Below, piece after piece: positions 9,496-18,959 of a DNA stretch of 41,038 nt. This DNA comes from Candidatus Hatepunaea meridiana (GTDB taxonomy: Bacteria > Electryoneota > AABM5-125-24 > Hatepunaeales > Hatepunaeaceae), in assembly GCA_030765125.1 (NCBI GenBank), contig JAVCDD010000120.1, positions 1-41,038 of the forward strand, written 5' to 3'. The position numbers were made by a program, and so were the translations under genes. The notes beneath the pieces are model-generated. The model saw only the letters and a list, made by a program, of their open reading frames with translations, was not told the origin of the DNA and did no database searches. Each line of letters starts with the position of its first letter. Positions within the stretch are counted from its first letter, which is position 1.

Positions 9496-10006
9496 TGATT
9501 CAGGCGATCTCGGCAATCTTAAACCCGCCCCGGGATCAATAAAAAAACCTAAGCGCATCGGTCGTGGCAGAGGATCCGGTCATGGCGATACGGCTACTAG
9601 GGGTCATAAAGGCGCCAAGTCGCGCGCTGGTTACTCGCGACCGATATGGTTCGAAGGTGGGCAGATGCCGATTCACCGTCAGTTGCCCAAGCGCGGATTT
9701 AACGTTCCAAACCGGACAAAGTACCTGGAAATAAAAATTTCCGACCTGGAAAAGATCGAAGGTGAGGTTGTTAATCCGGAATCAATACGCACTGCTAAAT
9801 TAGTAAAAGGTCACGGACCAATAGTGCTGTTAGGCAATGGTGAAACAGATAGAAATCTTAAGGTTTCGGTTCACCGGATCACGGAGAGCGCTCGTGAAAA
9901 GATTACAAAGGCTGGTGGATCAATAGATATACTCCCGCTTGATCCTGTTGATAGAAGAGTTAAAAAAGGACCGATTAAGAAAAGAAAGATGAAAAAGAAT
10001 GGATGA
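9488..10006 (+). CDS. rplO: Ribosomal protein L15
   Basis: Large-subunit protein L15. I chose ATG 9488, inside the end of rpmD, because the family N terminus (LGNLKPAPGSIKKPKRIGRG) follows at residue 8 and GGAG lies about ten bases upstream; an in-frame ATG at 9467 is less likely. 172 residues. GRGRGSGHGDTATRGHKGAK and FEGGQMPIHRQLPKRGFNV are signatures. Confidence 0.95.
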   Translation: MHNDSGDLGNLKPAPGSIKKPKRIGRGRGSGHGDTATRGHKGAKSRAGYSRPIWFEGGQMPIHRQLPKRGFNVPNRTKYLEIKISDLEKIEGEVVNPESIRTAKLVKGHGPIVLLGNGETDRNLKVSVHRITESAREKITKAGGSIDILPLDPVDRRVKKGPIKKRKMKKNG

Positions 10007-10113
10007 GGCACTTATCTACCGCCAAGTTACGTTTCACTTGAAACCTTGCAGTAACGAAATAGAATCGATTTGTTTTCATCCTTTATCCTTCATTCTTCAT
10101 CCTTAAGATTGCT

Positions 10114-11451
10114 ATGCTTGAAAAATTTCAAAATATATTTAAAATACCCGAACTCAAACGGAAAATTCTATTTACGCTGATGATATTTATTATTTACCGT
10201 ATTGGTGGACACGTGCCTATCCCAGGTGTAAATGCCTTCGCATTGGGTGAATTTCTTAAGATGCAGCAGAATACGCTGTTTGGACTATATGATATGTTTG
10301 CCGGGGGGAACTTTGGACGAGCTACTGTCTTTGCACTGGGTATTATGCCCTACATCAGCGCTTCCATTATCCTCCAGTTAATGGGAACCGTTATTCCTGC
10401 ATTGCAGAAATTACAGCAGGAAGGTGAAGAGGGACGTAAGAAGATAACGCAATGGACTCGTTATTTGACAGTAGGAATTTCAGCAATGCAGGCGTTGGGC
10501 GTCAGTTTATTTCTTACCCAGATCGGCACTACTGAAGGCGGGCTTAGAGTTGTACCTGCTCCTGGACTTGGTTTTATGTTATTAACGATGATTACCTTAA
10601 CTGCCGGAACAACCTTTATTATGTGGCTCGGTGAACAAATTACAGAAAAAGGTATCGGCAATGGGATCAGTCTGATTATTTTCATCGGTATTATTGACAG
10701 ACTGCCAATGGCTTTCCTGCAAGAGTTGCAGATGCTGGTTAAGGATTTACGTCAACCGCTTACGGAACTTTTCCTTATTGCCCTTCTATATTTCACAATA
10801 GTTGCTGTAGTTGCTTTAACCCAGGGACAGCGTAAGATAAATGTGCAGTACGCCAAGCGAGTCGTTGGACGAAAGGTCTATGGTGGGCAGTCAACGCACA
10901 TACCTTTGAAGATTAATCAAGCTGGTGTGATGCCAATTATCTTTGCCCAAACGCTTATGTTTCTACCCTCAACGCTTGCTACTTTTATGCCGGACGGTGG
11001 AATGAAAGACTGGATGACTTCAGCGTTTGCTTTTGACTCCTATATGTATATGTTCATTTATTTATTGATGATAGTATTTTTTACTTATTTTTACACGGCT
11101 GTAGCTTTCAATCCTGTTGATGTTGCGAGTAACTTGAAGAAACACGGCGGGTTGATTCCTTCGGTTAAACCAGGCAAGAAGACAGCCGAATATCTGGATA
11201 ATATATTGACAAGGATTACGCTGCCAGGTGCAATATTTCTTGGTCTTATTGCAATATTTCCCACATTAATAACAAAGCAGATTAATGTATCGTACAGTTT
11301 CGCATCTTTTTATGGTGGAACGGGACTTCTAATTATTGTCGGTGTATCACTGGATACACTACAGCAAATCGAAGCGCATCTGGTAATGCGCCATTATGAT
11401 GGCTTGATGAAATCAGGACGTATTCGGGGGCGTCGCGGGAGAGCATTTTAA
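10114..11451 (+). CDS. secY: SecY preprotein translocase channel subunit
   Basis: Pore subunit of the SecYEG translocon in the inner membrane. 445 residues with about ten hydrophobic segments. Signatures include RIGGHVPIPGVN near residue 30, FALGIMPYISASIILQLM, NGISLIIFIGI and the cytoplasmic loop KRVVGRKVYGGQSTHIPLKI. The C terminus is basic (GRIRGRRGRAF). It follows rplO after a 107-base spacer of TTCATCCTT-like short repeats, with no evident Shine-Dalgarno. Confidence 0.98.
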   Translation: MLEKFQNIFKIPELKRKILFTLMIFIIYRIGGHVPIPGVNAFALGEFLKMQQNTLFGLYDMFAGGNFGRATVFALGIMPYISASIILQLMGTVIPALQKLQQEGEEGRKKITQWTRYLTVGISAMQALGVSLFLTQIGTTEGGLRVVPAPGLGFMLLTMITLTAGTTFIMWLGEQITEKGIGNGISLIIFIGIIDRLPMAFLQELQMLVKDLRQPLTELFLIALLYFTIVAVVALTQGQRKINVQYAKRVVGRKVYGGQSTHIPLKINQAGVMPIIFAQTLMFLPSTLATFMPDGGMKDWMTSAFAFDSYMYMFIYLLMIVFFTYFYTAVAFNPVDVASNLKKHGGLIPSVKPGKKTAEYLDNILTRITLPGAIFLGLIAIFPTLITKQINVSYSFASFYGGTGLLIIVGVSLDTLQQIEAHLVMRHYDGLMKSGRIRGRRGRAF

Positions 11452-11474
11452 CTTTATTTATAAAGAGGTAACAA

Positions 11475-12104
11475 GTGATATTGATACTACTTGGAGCGCC
11501 TGGTGCAGGAAAAGGCACACAGGCAGAGATGGTTATTAAAGAATTCGATCTTCGTCATCTTTCAACTGGTGATTTATTACGCACTGCTGTTTCCAATGGA
11601 ACTAATTTAGGCAAGTTAGCAAAAGGATTTATGGATTCCGGGAAGTTAGTGCCGGACGATGTTATTATTGGTATTATTAGTGATTATATGAAGGAACACC
11701 CTGGCGAAGGTGTGCTATTTGATGGTTTCCCGCGTACAGTAGCTCAAGCTGTTGGGTTGGAAGAACTTCTTCAAGGTGATGAATTAAAAGTAGTTTCACT
11801 CGTTGTAGAAGATGAACAGGTTATCAAACGTCTTTCAGCGAGGAGAAGCTGCAGAAAATGCGGCAAGATATATAATCCTGCATTAGGCATAAATCCAGCC
11901 GAAGATGGCAAGTGCTTTTGTGGTGGTGAAATCTATCAGCGAGATGACGATAAAGCTAAGACGATTGCTAATAGACTGAATGTTTATCATTCACAGACTG
12001 AACCTGTTATAGAATTCTATCGTGGAAAGAAATTATTAGTAGAAGTTAACGGAACTGGCAGCCCTAATGAGGTTTTTGATCGTGTAAAGAACGCATTATC
12101 TTGA
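11475..12104 (+). CDS. adk: Adenylate kinase
   Basis: Catalyses ATP + AMP to 2 ADP in the cytoplasm. It starts at GTG 11475. 209 residues. The P-loop is GAPGAGKGTQ at residues 7-16, the AMP-binding region has HLSTGDLLR, and LFDGFPRTVAQA is the conserved NMP segment. The LID carries Cys residues (SCRKCGKIYN and KCFCGGEIYQRDDD), suggesting a zinc-stabilised lid. Its TGA overlaps the TTG start of map. Confidence 0.97.
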   Translation: MILILLGAPGAGKGTQAEMVIKEFDLRHLSTGDLLRTAVSNGTNLGKLAKGFMDSGKLVPDDVIIGIISDYMKEHPGEGVLFDGFPRTVAQAVGLEELLQGDELKVVSLVVEDEQVIKRLSARRSCRKCGKIYNPALGINPAEDGKCFCGGEIYQRDDDKAKTIANRLNVYHSQTEPVIEFYRGKKLLVEVNGTGSPNEVFDRVKNALS

Positions 12105-12913
12105 TTTCACTTAAAAGCAATAGCGAAATCAATAAGATGCGCCGGGCAGGGAGAATTTTATCATCAATTTTCCCTGAGATCTACGAACTCGTTAAACCAG
12201 GTGCAGTGACCCGGGATATTGACGATTTTGCAGAACAGAAAATACGACAGGCAGACGCTAAACCTGCTTTTAAGGGATATAAAGCAAACAATGGTAGAGC
12301 TTTCCCTGCCACAACTTGTATTTCGATAAATCAGGAAATCGTTCACGGAATACCATCCGGTCGTAAACTAAAGTCCGGACAGATCGTCGGGATTGACTGT
12401 GGTTGTGTAATTGATGGTTGGTATGCTGATATGGCTGGGAGTTTCCTGGTTGATGAGGTTGTTGATACTAATAAGAAGTTATGGTGGGTTACAAGAGAAG
12501 CTCTCTACAGAGGAATTCAAGCGGCTCGCCCTGGTAACAGGCTTAGCGATATAGGCAGGGCAATTCAAGATTGGGTCGAAAGTAACGGTTTTTCGGTAAT
12601 TAGAGACCTTGTCGGGCACGGTATTGGTACTAACCTGCACGAAGATCCTGCTGTGTATAATTACTATTCAAGTCAAGGTAACTGTATTCTTAAATCAGGT
12701 ATGACTATTGCTATTGAACCTATGGTATCAGCAGGAAGATGGAAAATAAAGACACTCCGTGATGGCTGGACGGCTGTAACGGTTGATGGATCGCATACAG
12801 GTCATTTTGAGCATACTGTTCATATCACGGATAATGAACCGGAAATATTAACACTACTTGAAGATGGGAGTGATCCCTGGTTAACGCTATTTAAAGATTC
12901 CGACGGAGAATAA
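12101..12913 (+). CDS. map: Methionine aminopeptidase, type I
   Basis: Removes N-terminal Met from nascent proteins using two divalent metals. 270 residues, starting at TTG 12101. Metal-ligand and active-site blocks are visible: [28 protein letters not shown] (two Asp), [19 protein letters not shown] (His), TIAIEPMVS (Glu) and HFEHTVHIT (Glu). The Asn-Leu in GIGTNLHE is a slight departure from the common GIGR pattern. Confidence 0.95.
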   Translation: MISLKSNSEINKMRRAGRILSSIFPEIYELVKPGAVTRDIDDFAEQKIRQADAKPAFKGYKANNGRAFPATTCISINQEIVHGIPSGRKLKSGQIVGIDCGCVIDGWYADMAGSFLVDEVVDTNKKLWWVTREALYRGIQAARPGNRLSDIGRAIQDWVESNGFSVIRDLVGHGIGTNLHEDPAVYNYYSSQGNCILKSGMTIAIEPMVSAGRWKIKTLRDGWTAVTVDGSHTGHFEHTVHITDNEPEILTLLEDGSDPWLTLFKDSDGE

Positions 12914-12917
12914 ACAT

Positions 12918-13136
12918 TTGCCTAAAGAAGAACCAATAAAAGTTGACGGCGTCATCCAGGAAACACTGCCTAATGCTTCATTTCGTGTTAAGCTTGAGCA
13001 TGGGCAAGTTGTATTAGCTCATATTTCGGGAAAGATGCGGATGCATTATATCAGGATACTGCCGGGTGACAAGGTTACCGTTGAGTTATCGCCCTATGAC
13101 TTGAAACGTGGTCGAATTGTTTATCGTTATAAGTAG
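12918..13136 (+). CDS. infA: Translation initiation factor IF-1
   Basis: S1-type OB-fold factor that binds the 30S A site during initiation. 72 residues, starting at TTG 12918. [20 protein letters not shown], then [20 protein letters not shown] and [20 protein letters not shown] cover the whole family. Placement between map and rpmJ is common in the FCB group and Firmicutes. Confidence 0.98.
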   Translation: MPKEEPIKVDGVIQETLPNASFRVKLEHGQVVLAHISGKMRMHYIRILPGDKVTVELSPYDLKRGRIVYRYK

Positions 13137-13198
13137 AAAAAGTACCGGTAGCATGGACGCTCCGGAGTAGGATGGCATTATTTTTCAAGGGAATTGAT

Positions 13199-13312
13199 AT
13201 GAAAGTACGCACTTCTGTAAAACGTTTCTGCGATAATTGTAAAATTATCCGTCGTAGAGGTGTAGTGAGAGTAATCTGTAAGAATCCCAAGCATAAGCAA
13301 CGACAAGGGTAG
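13199..13312 (+). CDS. rpmJ: Ribosomal protein L36
   Basis: The smallest large-subunit protein, a zinc ribbon. An ATG at 13199 opens 37 codons ending in [23 protein letters not shown], followed by [17 protein letters not shown]. The zinc ligands Cys11, Cys14, Cys27 and His32 are all present. Too short for routine ORF thresholds, but every family residue fits. Confidence 0.97.
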   Translation: MKVRTSVKRFCDNCKIIRRRGVVRVICKNPKHKQRQG

Positions 13313-13313
13313 T

Positions 13314-13337
13314 TAGTGTCTTGACAGAAAGACACTA
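13314..13337. repeat. 9-bp hairpin between rpmJ and rpsM
   Basis: TAGTGTCTT (13314-13322) and AAGACACTA (13329-13337) pair perfectly around a six-base loop. A second small palindrome, GGGGACAGCCCC, lies just downstream at about 13353-13364. No T-tract follows, so this is more likely a repeat element or processing site than a terminator. Confidence 0.5.
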
Positions 13338-13400
13338 CTCTATAGTTGGGCATGGGGACAGCCCCGACTACGGGAAAAGGGAGTTATTTAAGGAGCAAGG

Positions 13401-13772
13401 ATGCCACGCATCTCAGGAGTTGATCTGCCGCGTAATAAGCGGATAGAATACGCATTAACCTATATTTTTGGGATTGGCTTGACGTCGTCCCAGAAGATTC
13501 TACAAAAAACAGGTATTAATCCGGATACAAAGTCGGATAATCTGACCGATGCGCAGGTTAAGAAGATTCGCGATCTTATCAACGATGAATACAAGGTTGA
13601 AGGTCCACTGCGCACCGAAGTGCAGATGAATATCAAGAGACTTGTTGATATCGGGAGTTACCGTGGTCTTCGTCATCGGCGTGGTTTACCGTGTCGTGGA
13701 CAGAATACTCGCAATAACTCACGCACCCGTCGTGGTAAGCGTAAGGCTTCACCATCGAAAAAGAAAAGCTAG
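13401..13772 (+). CDS. rpsM: Ribosomal protein S13
   Basis: Small-subunit protein S13 in the 30S head, making bridges to L5 and contacting P-site tRNA. 123 residues. [26 protein letters not shown] and the C-terminal [20 protein letters not shown] then NNSRTRRG are signatures. AAGGAGCAAGG just upstream of the ATG is a good ribosome site. Confidence 0.98.
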   Translation: MPRISGVDLPRNKRIEYALTYIFGIGLTSSQKILQKTGINPDTKSDNLTDAQVKKIRDLINDEYKVEGPLRTEVQMNIKRLVDIGSYRGLRHRRGLPCRGQNTRNNSRTRRGKRKASPSKKKS

Positions 13773-13802
13773 TCATAGTATAATTAAACATTAGGAAGCC
13801 AG

Positions 13803-14192
13803 TTGGCAAAAGGGGATAAGAAAAAATCGCGTAAAAGGGAAAAGGTTGATGCGACAGGCGTTGTCCATATAAAAGCCTCTTTCAATAATACAATAATTAC
13901 AATTACTGATATTTACGGAAATGTGATTGCTTGGGCATCCAGTGGGATAGTTGGATTTAAAGGATCACGAAAGAGCACACCTTATGCCGCGCAACAAGCA
14001 GCTAATCTGGTTGCGAAAACAGCTATGGATATGGGAATGGAGAAAGTATCCATTCTAATAAAGGGACCAGGTTCAGGACGAGAATCTGCTATAAGATCGC
14101 TACAGTCTACAGGACTTCAGATTACAGCTATTCGCGATGTAACCCCGCTACCCCATAATGGCTGCCGTCCAAGAAAGAAACGTCGAATTTAA
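13803..14192 (+). CDS. rpsK: Ribosomal protein S11
   Basis: Small-subunit protein S11 on the 30S platform. 129 residues, starting at TTG 13803 (AGGAAGCCAG upstream). [40 protein letters not shown] and the C terminus [15 protein letters not shown] are family signatures. A 75-base ACTTG-rich spacer separates it from rpsD. Confidence 0.98.
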   Translation: MAKGDKKKSRKREKVDATGVVHIKASFNNTIITITDIYGNVIAWASSGIVGFKGSRKSTPYAAQQAANLVAKTAMDMGMEKVSILIKGPGSGRESAIRSLQSTGLQITAIRDVTPLPHNGCRPRKKRRI

Positions 14193-14212
14193 TAAATAGT
14201 TTACAAGACGAA

Positions 14213-14256
14213 GACTTATAAACTTTAAACTTGTTAACTTGAGAACTTGTAACTTA
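14213..14256. repeat. AACTTG-type short repeats upstream of rpsD
   Basis: The spacer between rpsK and rpsD is made of loose tandem copies of AACTTG-like heptamers to octamers. The same unit occurs as a clean 7-bp tandem array at 27301-27333 and in degenerate form at 5421-5516 and 32568-32600. Confidence 0.55.
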
Positions 14257-14267
14257 ATGAGGTATAA

Positions 14268-14897
14268 ATGGCCCGCGATACGGGACCGGTTTGTAGACAA
14301 TGTCGTCGAGAGGGTATGAAACTTTTTTTAAAGGGTGATCGTTGTTATTCACCCAAGTGTTCATTTGAACGCAAAGGGTTTCCACCAGGACAACATGGTA
14401 TGAACCGTCGTTTTAAGGTATCAAACTACGGTATTCAGTTGCGCGAGAAACAGAAAATCCGCCGCAGTTACGGTCTATTGGAACGACAATTCAGGAACAT
14501 TTATAAAAAAGCATCTGCCGAGAAAGGTATTACAGGCGAAAACATGTTGATTAGACTTGAAAGTCGTCTTGATACCATTGTTTATCGACTTGGAATTGCG
14601 CCATCTTTGCGAGCTGCGCGTCAACTCGTAAATCATGGGCATTTCGAGATCAATAAACGCAAAGTAAATATCCCATCCTATACGCTTGTACCAGGTGACG
14701 TCATTCGTGTACGTGAACGCTCACGGAAAACGAATGTTATTCACGAAGCTATGCGTCATTTACATCAGGAGCGAGTAGTACCATATTTATCACTGGATAA
14801 AGCTAGGATGGAAGGTGTATTTCTCACACGACCGAAGCGGGAAGAAATTCCCATGACTATTAACGAACAGCTCGTTGTCGAGCTGTATTCGAGATAA
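14268..14897 (+). CDS. rpsD: Ribosomal protein S4
   Basis: Small-subunit assembly initiator S4, also a fidelity protein. 209 residues. An N-terminal zinc motif is present (CRQC at 9-12, then C26 and C31 in RCYSPKC), so this is the C+ form. The S4 RNA-binding domain shows RLESRLDTIVYRLGIAPSLR, ARQLVNHGHFEINKRKVNIP and SYTLVPGDVI. Followed directly by rpoA. Confidence 0.98.
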   Translation: MARDTGPVCRQCRREGMKLFLKGDRCYSPKCSFERKGFPPGQHGMNRRFKVSNYGIQLREKQKIRRSYGLLERQFRNIYKKASAEKGITGENMLIRLESRLDTIVYRLGIAPSLRAARQLVNHGHFEINKRKVNIPSYTLVPGDVIRVRERSRKTNVIHEAMRHLHQERVVPYLSLDKARMEGVFLTRPKREEIPMTINEQLVVELYSR

Positions 14898-14924
14898 GCG
14901 AATCTTTCAGGAGGCTATTCCTGT

Positions 14925-15950
14925 ATGAACGGACCAGGTTTCCAAATGCCTGAATCGATTGAAGTCGATCATACGAGTTATTCGATAAATTACGGTAAAT
15001 TCATAATACAACCGCTTGAAAGAGGATATGGTACAACCGTCGGTAATGCTATAAGGCGAGTATTACTGGCTTCCCTCCCCGGTTCAGCAATAACTTCATT
15101 GCGTATCAATGGTACATTGCATGAGTTTACAACTATTCCAGGAGTCAAGGAAGATGTTACCGAAATCATCCTGGCGTTAAAAGGCGTTAAACTAAAGATG
15201 TTGAAGAATCAGGTTGTAAAAACCAGATTACAACTTAAGGGACCACTCGTAGTTACTGCTGGATATTTACAAAGCAATACTAATGAGATCGAAGTACTAA
15301 ATCCAGATCACGTAGTTGCCAATTTAAACGAAGATGCAGACTTCAGCATAGAACTTTCTATGAAATGGGGTCGCGGATATGTTCCATCCGAGGATAGTAA
15401 TGAGAATGACATACCAATCGGTACAATCGCTTTAGACGCAATTTACACACCGATTGAGCGAGTTAACTATTCGATCGAGCATACAAGAGTAGGACATAAG
15501 ACCGATTATGAGAAACTTATACTCGAAGTATGGACAGATGGTTCTATTACTCCGGATGATGCTTTGACATACGCCGGAAAGATATTACGCGATCATATCC
15601 GTTTATTTATCAATTTCGAAGTAAAATCCTCTGAAGAAGAAACAGATATTGAAACGGATGAAGCAATACTTAAGATTAGAAGGTTATTGCGAAAACCGGT
15701 TGATGAGTTAGAGCTTTCGGTTAGATCAGCCAATTGTCTTAAAGAAGCTAAGATTCGCACTATAGCTGATCTGGTTTCAAAAGATGAACCGGAGATGCTG
15801 AAATTTAAGAACTTCGGAAGAAAATCACTCAACGAATTATCTTTAATCTTGCTTAATCATGACCTTCATTTTGGATTTGACATCGAAAAATATTTAGGTC
15901 CTGAAGTGAGGCAAAAGCCAGCATTAACAAATTTGAATCCAAAGGACTGA
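14925..15950 (+). CDS. rpoA: RNA polymerase alpha subunit
   Basis: Assembles core RNA polymerase and binds activators and UP elements. 341 residues. The N-terminal domain has QPLERGYGTTVGNAIRRVLL, LPGSAITSLRI and HEFTTIPGVKEDVTEIIL. The C-terminal domain (about 255-320) contains LELSVRSANCLKEAKIRTIA and FKNFGRKSLNEL. AGGAGG at about 14910 precedes the ATG. Confidence 0.98.
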   Translation: MNGPGFQMPESIEVDHTSYSINYGKFIIQPLERGYGTTVGNAIRRVLLASLPGSAITSLRINGTLHEFTTIPGVKEDVTEIILALKGVKLKMLKNQVVKTRLQLKGPLVVTAGYLQSNTNEIEVLNPDHVVANLNEDADFSIELSMKWGRGYVPSEDSNENDIPIGTIALDAIYTPIERVNYSIEHTRVGHKTDYEKLILEVWTDGSITPDDALTYAGKILRDHIRLFINFEVKSSEEETDIETDEAILKIRRLLRKPVDELELSVRSANCLKEAKIRTIADLVSKDEPEMLKFKNFGRKSLNELSLILLNHDLHFGFDIEKYLGPEVRQKPALTNLNPKD

Positions 15951-15951
15951 T

Positions 15952-16521
15952 ATGAGACACCGCTACGATAAAAAACATCTTAATCGAACCAAAAGTCACC
16001 GGAAAGCGCTTTTAAGTAATATGTCCGCTTCATTGTTTACAAGTAAGAGAATTATCACAACGCTTGCCAAGGCAAAATATGCTCGTCGGTTTGCAGAACG
16101 GATGATAACATTTGCACGTCGTGGTGAGAAGGATGTTAGCGCCCGTAGACATGTATTGCGTTATGTGCATAACAAGGATGCTGTTAAACTCTTATTTGAT
16201 GAACTTGGTCCACATTTTAAACATCGGAATGGTGGATACACGCGAATTATAAAGATAGGACCCCGCCGTGGTGATGCTGCACCGATGGCAATCCTAGAAC
16301 TTGTAGGATTTGATGATGTTATTGAGACTGCTGCTCCTAAGAAAGCCAAAGAGACTAAATCAAGACTTAAAGCAGCTCAAGAGGCGACCGTTGAAGAGAA
16401 GATGGAAATGAAGAAAGGTACAGAGGAAGCTGTTACCGAACCTGATGAAACAACCTCAGATGATAATTCTAAGGATGATGCTTCTGAAGATAAAATCCAA
16501 GAAAACAAAGAATCTAAATAG
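15952..16521 (+). CDS. rplQ: Ribosomal protein L17 with acidic C-terminal tail
   Basis: Large-subunit protein L17 near the tunnel exit. MRHRYDKKHLNRTKSHRKAL, LLSNMSASLFTSKRIITTLA and GGYTRIIKIGPRRGDAAPMA with ILELV are conserved. The 189-residue product has about 65 extra residues, Lys/Ala-rich then Glu/Asp/Ser-rich (DDNSKDDASEDKIQENKESK), a tail seen in several FCB lineages. Last gene of the superoperon. Confidence 0.97.
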   Translation: MRHRYDKKHLNRTKSHRKALLSNMSASLFTSKRIITTLAKAKYARRFAERMITFARRGEKDVSARRHVLRYVHNKDAVKLLFDELGPHFKHRNGGYTRIIKIGPRRGDAAPMAILELVGFDDVIETAAPKKAKETKSRLKAAQEATVEEKMEMKKGTEEAVTEPDETTSDDNSKDDASEDKIQENKESK

Positions 16522-16601
16522 TGTTTAATATTTGACACTTTACTTCGTTCAGAATGACTTAATAAACATTGATTTAAGACACCAATTATGTGAATTTATT
16601 C

Positions 16602-16632
16602 AAAGGCAACTCGTACTATGGGTTGCCTTTTT
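16602..16632 (+). terminator. Intrinsic terminator of the S10-spc-alpha superoperon
   Basis: AAAGGCAAC (16602-16610) pairs with GTTGCCTTT (16622-16630) around an 11-base loop and runs into further T residues. It lies 81 bases after the rplQ stop and no gene intervenes, so it most likely ends the ribosomal transcript. Confidence 0.8.
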
Positions 16633-16700
16633 AATGATCCACAAGTTGAAACTTGAATTCTAAATGCTTTTACTTTCGCCAGTAACATGAAAGGGCGTGA

Positions 16701-16729
16701 TAAATCAGCCCCTATACGGGGTTGATTTA
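16701..16729 (+). promoter_or_regulatory. 12-bp hairpin just upstream of hutU
   Basis: TAAATCAGCCCC (16701-16712) pairs with GGGGTTGATTTA (16718-16729) with one G-U, leaving a five-base loop. The hutU ribosome site (AAGGAG, 16737-16742) begins seven bases later. The position suits an mRNA-stabilising or translation-controlling leader hairpin. I see no match to a known riboswitch. Confidence 0.5.
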
Positions 16730-16747
16730 CTAAAAGAAGGAGATGAT

Positions 16748-18427
16748 ATGGATATTCGCAACTGGAAAATTCCTCACGGTAATAAGATTCAATGTCGCGG
16801 TTGGATCCAGGAAGCAGCGCTTCGGATGCTGCTGCATAACCTCGATCCTGAGGTTGCTGAGAATCGTGATGAACTGATCGTATATGGAGGCACCGGACGT
16901 GCAGCACGCAGTTGGGAAGCAGCGGGTGCTATAGCCGAAAGCCTTATAAACCTTGCCGATGATGAGACGCTCCTTGTGCAATCTGGTAAACCGGTTGGAA
17001 TTATTCCCACTCATACTGATGCGCCACGAGTAATAATAGCTAACTCAAATCTCGTTCCTAACTGGGCGAATTGGGATTATTTCAGAGAATTGGAACGTCA
17101 GGGATTGATTATGTTCGGGCAGATGACCGCCGGTTCCTGGATATATATTGGTACACAAGGCATCCTTCAAGGTACATATGAGACTCTTGCCGAGTTAGCA
17201 CGCCAGAATTTCAATAGCAGTCTGAGAGGAACTCTCACTGTCACAGCCGGATTAGGAGGAATGGGTGGCGCACAGCCTCTTTCGATTACTATGAATGAAG
17301 GAGTTGCACTGATTGCTGAAGTTGATCCTGAGCGTATTGAACGGCGTATTAAAACCAAATATCTGGATCACTGGACTGAGAATCTCAACGAAGCGATTGA
17401 TTGGGCGCTCGATGCGAAAGATAAAAAACAGCCTCTATCTGTAGGTGTACTTGCTAATGCTGTTGATTTATTAGACGAGTTGATCGAGCGTAATATTACA
17501 CCGGAAGTTCTCACTGATCAAACCTCTGCGCACGATGAACTAAATGGCTATGTTCCAGTGGGACTGAGCTATGCTGAAGCTTTAGATTTACGATTAAAGG
17601 ATCCTGATGAGTACAAAAAGCGTTCATATCAGACGATGGTCAGGCACGTCGAAGATATGGTTACGCTTCTTGATCGTGGCGCAATAACCTTTGACTATGG
17701 TAATAACCTGCGCGCTCAAGCTGAGAAGGGTGGAGCAAAGCGAGCCTTTGATTTTCCCGGTTTTGTACCTGCTTACATCAGACCGTTGTTCTGCAAAGGT
17801 AAGGGACCTTTCAGATGGGTTGCGCTTTCCGGTGATCCTGAAGATATTTACAAAACCGATCAGAAGGTACTGGAGCTATTCCCAGATGATGAGCCGCTTA
17901 ATCGCTGGATCCGATTAGCACGCGAGAAGGTTACTTTTCAAGGGCTTCCTTCGCGTATTTGCTGGCTTGGTTTGGGTGAGCGACATAAGTTAGGGCTTGC
18001 TTTTAATGATATGGTTGCATCTGGTGAATTGTCCGCCCCGATTGTCATTGGACGCGATCATCTCGATTGCGGATCCGTCGCTTCGCCGTATCGTGAAACC
18101 GAAGCGATGAAGGACGGCAGCGATGCCATTGCTGATTGGCCTATCCTTAATGTCATCTCAAATGCAGTTAGTGGAGCAAGCTGGGTGTCGTACCATCACG
18201 GTGGGGGTGTAGGCATTGGATATTCGTTGCATGCAGGGATGGTTATCGTATGCGATGGCACACCGGAAGCGGCTGTAAGACTGAAACGAGTGCTTTGGAA
18301 TGATCCGGCAACCGGAGTAATCCGTCATGCGGATGCCGGATACGAGGAAGCGATTGAGACTGCACAGGAATTGGGCGTTAAGATACCGATGTTGCCAGAC
18401 CATTCACAAAGGGGGGTCGAAAAATAG
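16748..18427 (+). CDS. hutU: Urocanate hydratase
   Basis: Converts urocanate to imidazolone-propionate in histidine degradation, using tightly bound NAD+. I chose ATG 16748 because AAGGAG lies five bases before it and the usual family start follows; this gives 559 residues, normal for HutU. Blocks seen: [36 protein letters not shown] (NAD-binding region), [20 protein letters not shown] and [20 protein letters not shown]. No hutH, hutI or hutG is in the window, so the rest of the pathway must be elsewhere. The stop codon lies inside the first copy of a palindromic repeat. Confidence 0.96.
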   Translation: MDIRNWKIPHGNKIQCRGWIQEAALRMLLHNLDPEVAENRDELIVYGGTGRAARSWEAAGAIAESLINLADDETLLVQSGKPVGIIPTHTDAPRVIIANSNLVPNWANWDYFRELERQGLIMFGQMTAGSWIYIGTQGILQGTYETLAELARQNFNSSLRGTLTVTAGLGGMGGAQPLSITMNEGVALIAEVDPERIERRIKTKYLDHWTENLNEAIDWALDAKDKKQPLSVGVLANAVDLLDELIERNITPEVLTDQTSAHDELNGYVPVGLSYAEALDLRLKDPDEYKKRSYQTMVRHVEDMVTLLDRGAITFDYGNNLRAQAEKGGAKRAFDFPGFVPAYIRPLFCKGKGPFRWVALSGDPEDIYKTDQKVLELFPDDEPLNRWIRLAREKVTFQGLPSRICWLGLGERHKLGLAFNDMVASGELSAPIVIGRDHLDCGSVASPYRETEAMKDGSDAIADWPILNVISNAVSGASWVSYHHGGGVGIGYSLHAGMVIVCDGTPEAAVRLKRVLWNDPATGVIRHADAGYEEAIETAQELGVKIPMLPDHSQRGVEK

Positions 18428-18508
18428 TAGAAGCGACACTCTTGTCGCTTGAGCAATGTCTTTTAAACACGAAATTTCAAGCGACAAGAGTGTCGCTTCT
18501 ACTATTTT
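18421..18508. repeat. Palindromic repeat family A, copy 1
   Basis: Two perfect 32-base inverted arms, 18421-18452 and 18477-18508, beginning AAAATAGTAGAAGCGACAC, flank a 24-base loop. Near-identical elements lie at 22695-22782 and 25986-26081. The left arm includes the last codons and the stop of hutU, so the element probably reshaped the end of that gene. Behaves like a REP/MITE family; no transposase is present nearby. Confidence 0.9.
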
Positions 18509-18524
18509 TTAAAGGAAATATCAA

Positions 18525-18950
18525 TTGAAAGTCCACACAGAAACTATTGAACTGAAAACAAATGGTTTCCCTGATATTATTGACCTTAGTCATCAAATAA
18601 ATGATGTGCTGTCCAAATCAGGCGTAATAAACGGTATAATGACGATCTTTGTACCGGGATCAACCGCTGGAATTACGACGATTGAATATGAACCCGGTCT
18701 GCTTAAAGACTTACCAGCATTATGCGAAAGACTTGCGCCACGAGGCGTCACTTACCAACATGATGAGAAATGGCATGATGGCAATGGATACTCGCATCTT
18801 TTAGCAGCATTATTCAAACCATCTTTGCAAGTACCTGTATTGAATAGCAAACTAACGCTCGGTACATGGCAGCAAGTAGCGCTGGTTGATTTTGACAACC
18901 GTCCTCGTCATCGTAAGTTAATTATTCAAGTAATGGGAGTAGAGGAGTAA
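18525..18950 (+). CDS. YjbQ/UPF0047 family protein
   Basis: A 141-residue protein of the YjbQ (UPF0047) family, annotated in some genomes as a secondary thiamine-phosphate synthase; physiological role is uncertain. Seen: VFVPGSTAGITTIEYEP-like segment (here IFVPGSTAGITTIEYEPG), the conserved EKWHDGNGYSHLLAALF with its His residues, and LTLGTWQQVALVDFDNRPR with RKLIIQVMG at the end. It starts at TTG 18525, after AAAGGAAA. It follows the palindromic repeat by 16 bases. Confidence 0.92.
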   Translation: MKVHTETIELKTNGFPDIIDLSHQINDVLSKSGVINGIMTIFVPGSTAGITTIEYEPGLLKDLPALCERLAPRGVTYQHDEKWHDGNGYSHLLAALFKPSLQVPVLNSKLTLGTWQQVALVDFDNRPRHRKLIIQVMGVEE

Positions 18951-18959
18951 CCTTTAATT

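Noticed and set aside
16596-16907. Minus-strand ORF of 103 residues upstream of hutU
   Set aside because: It overlaps the terminator, the leader hairpin and the start of hutU, has no recognisable motif and looks like a shadow frame.
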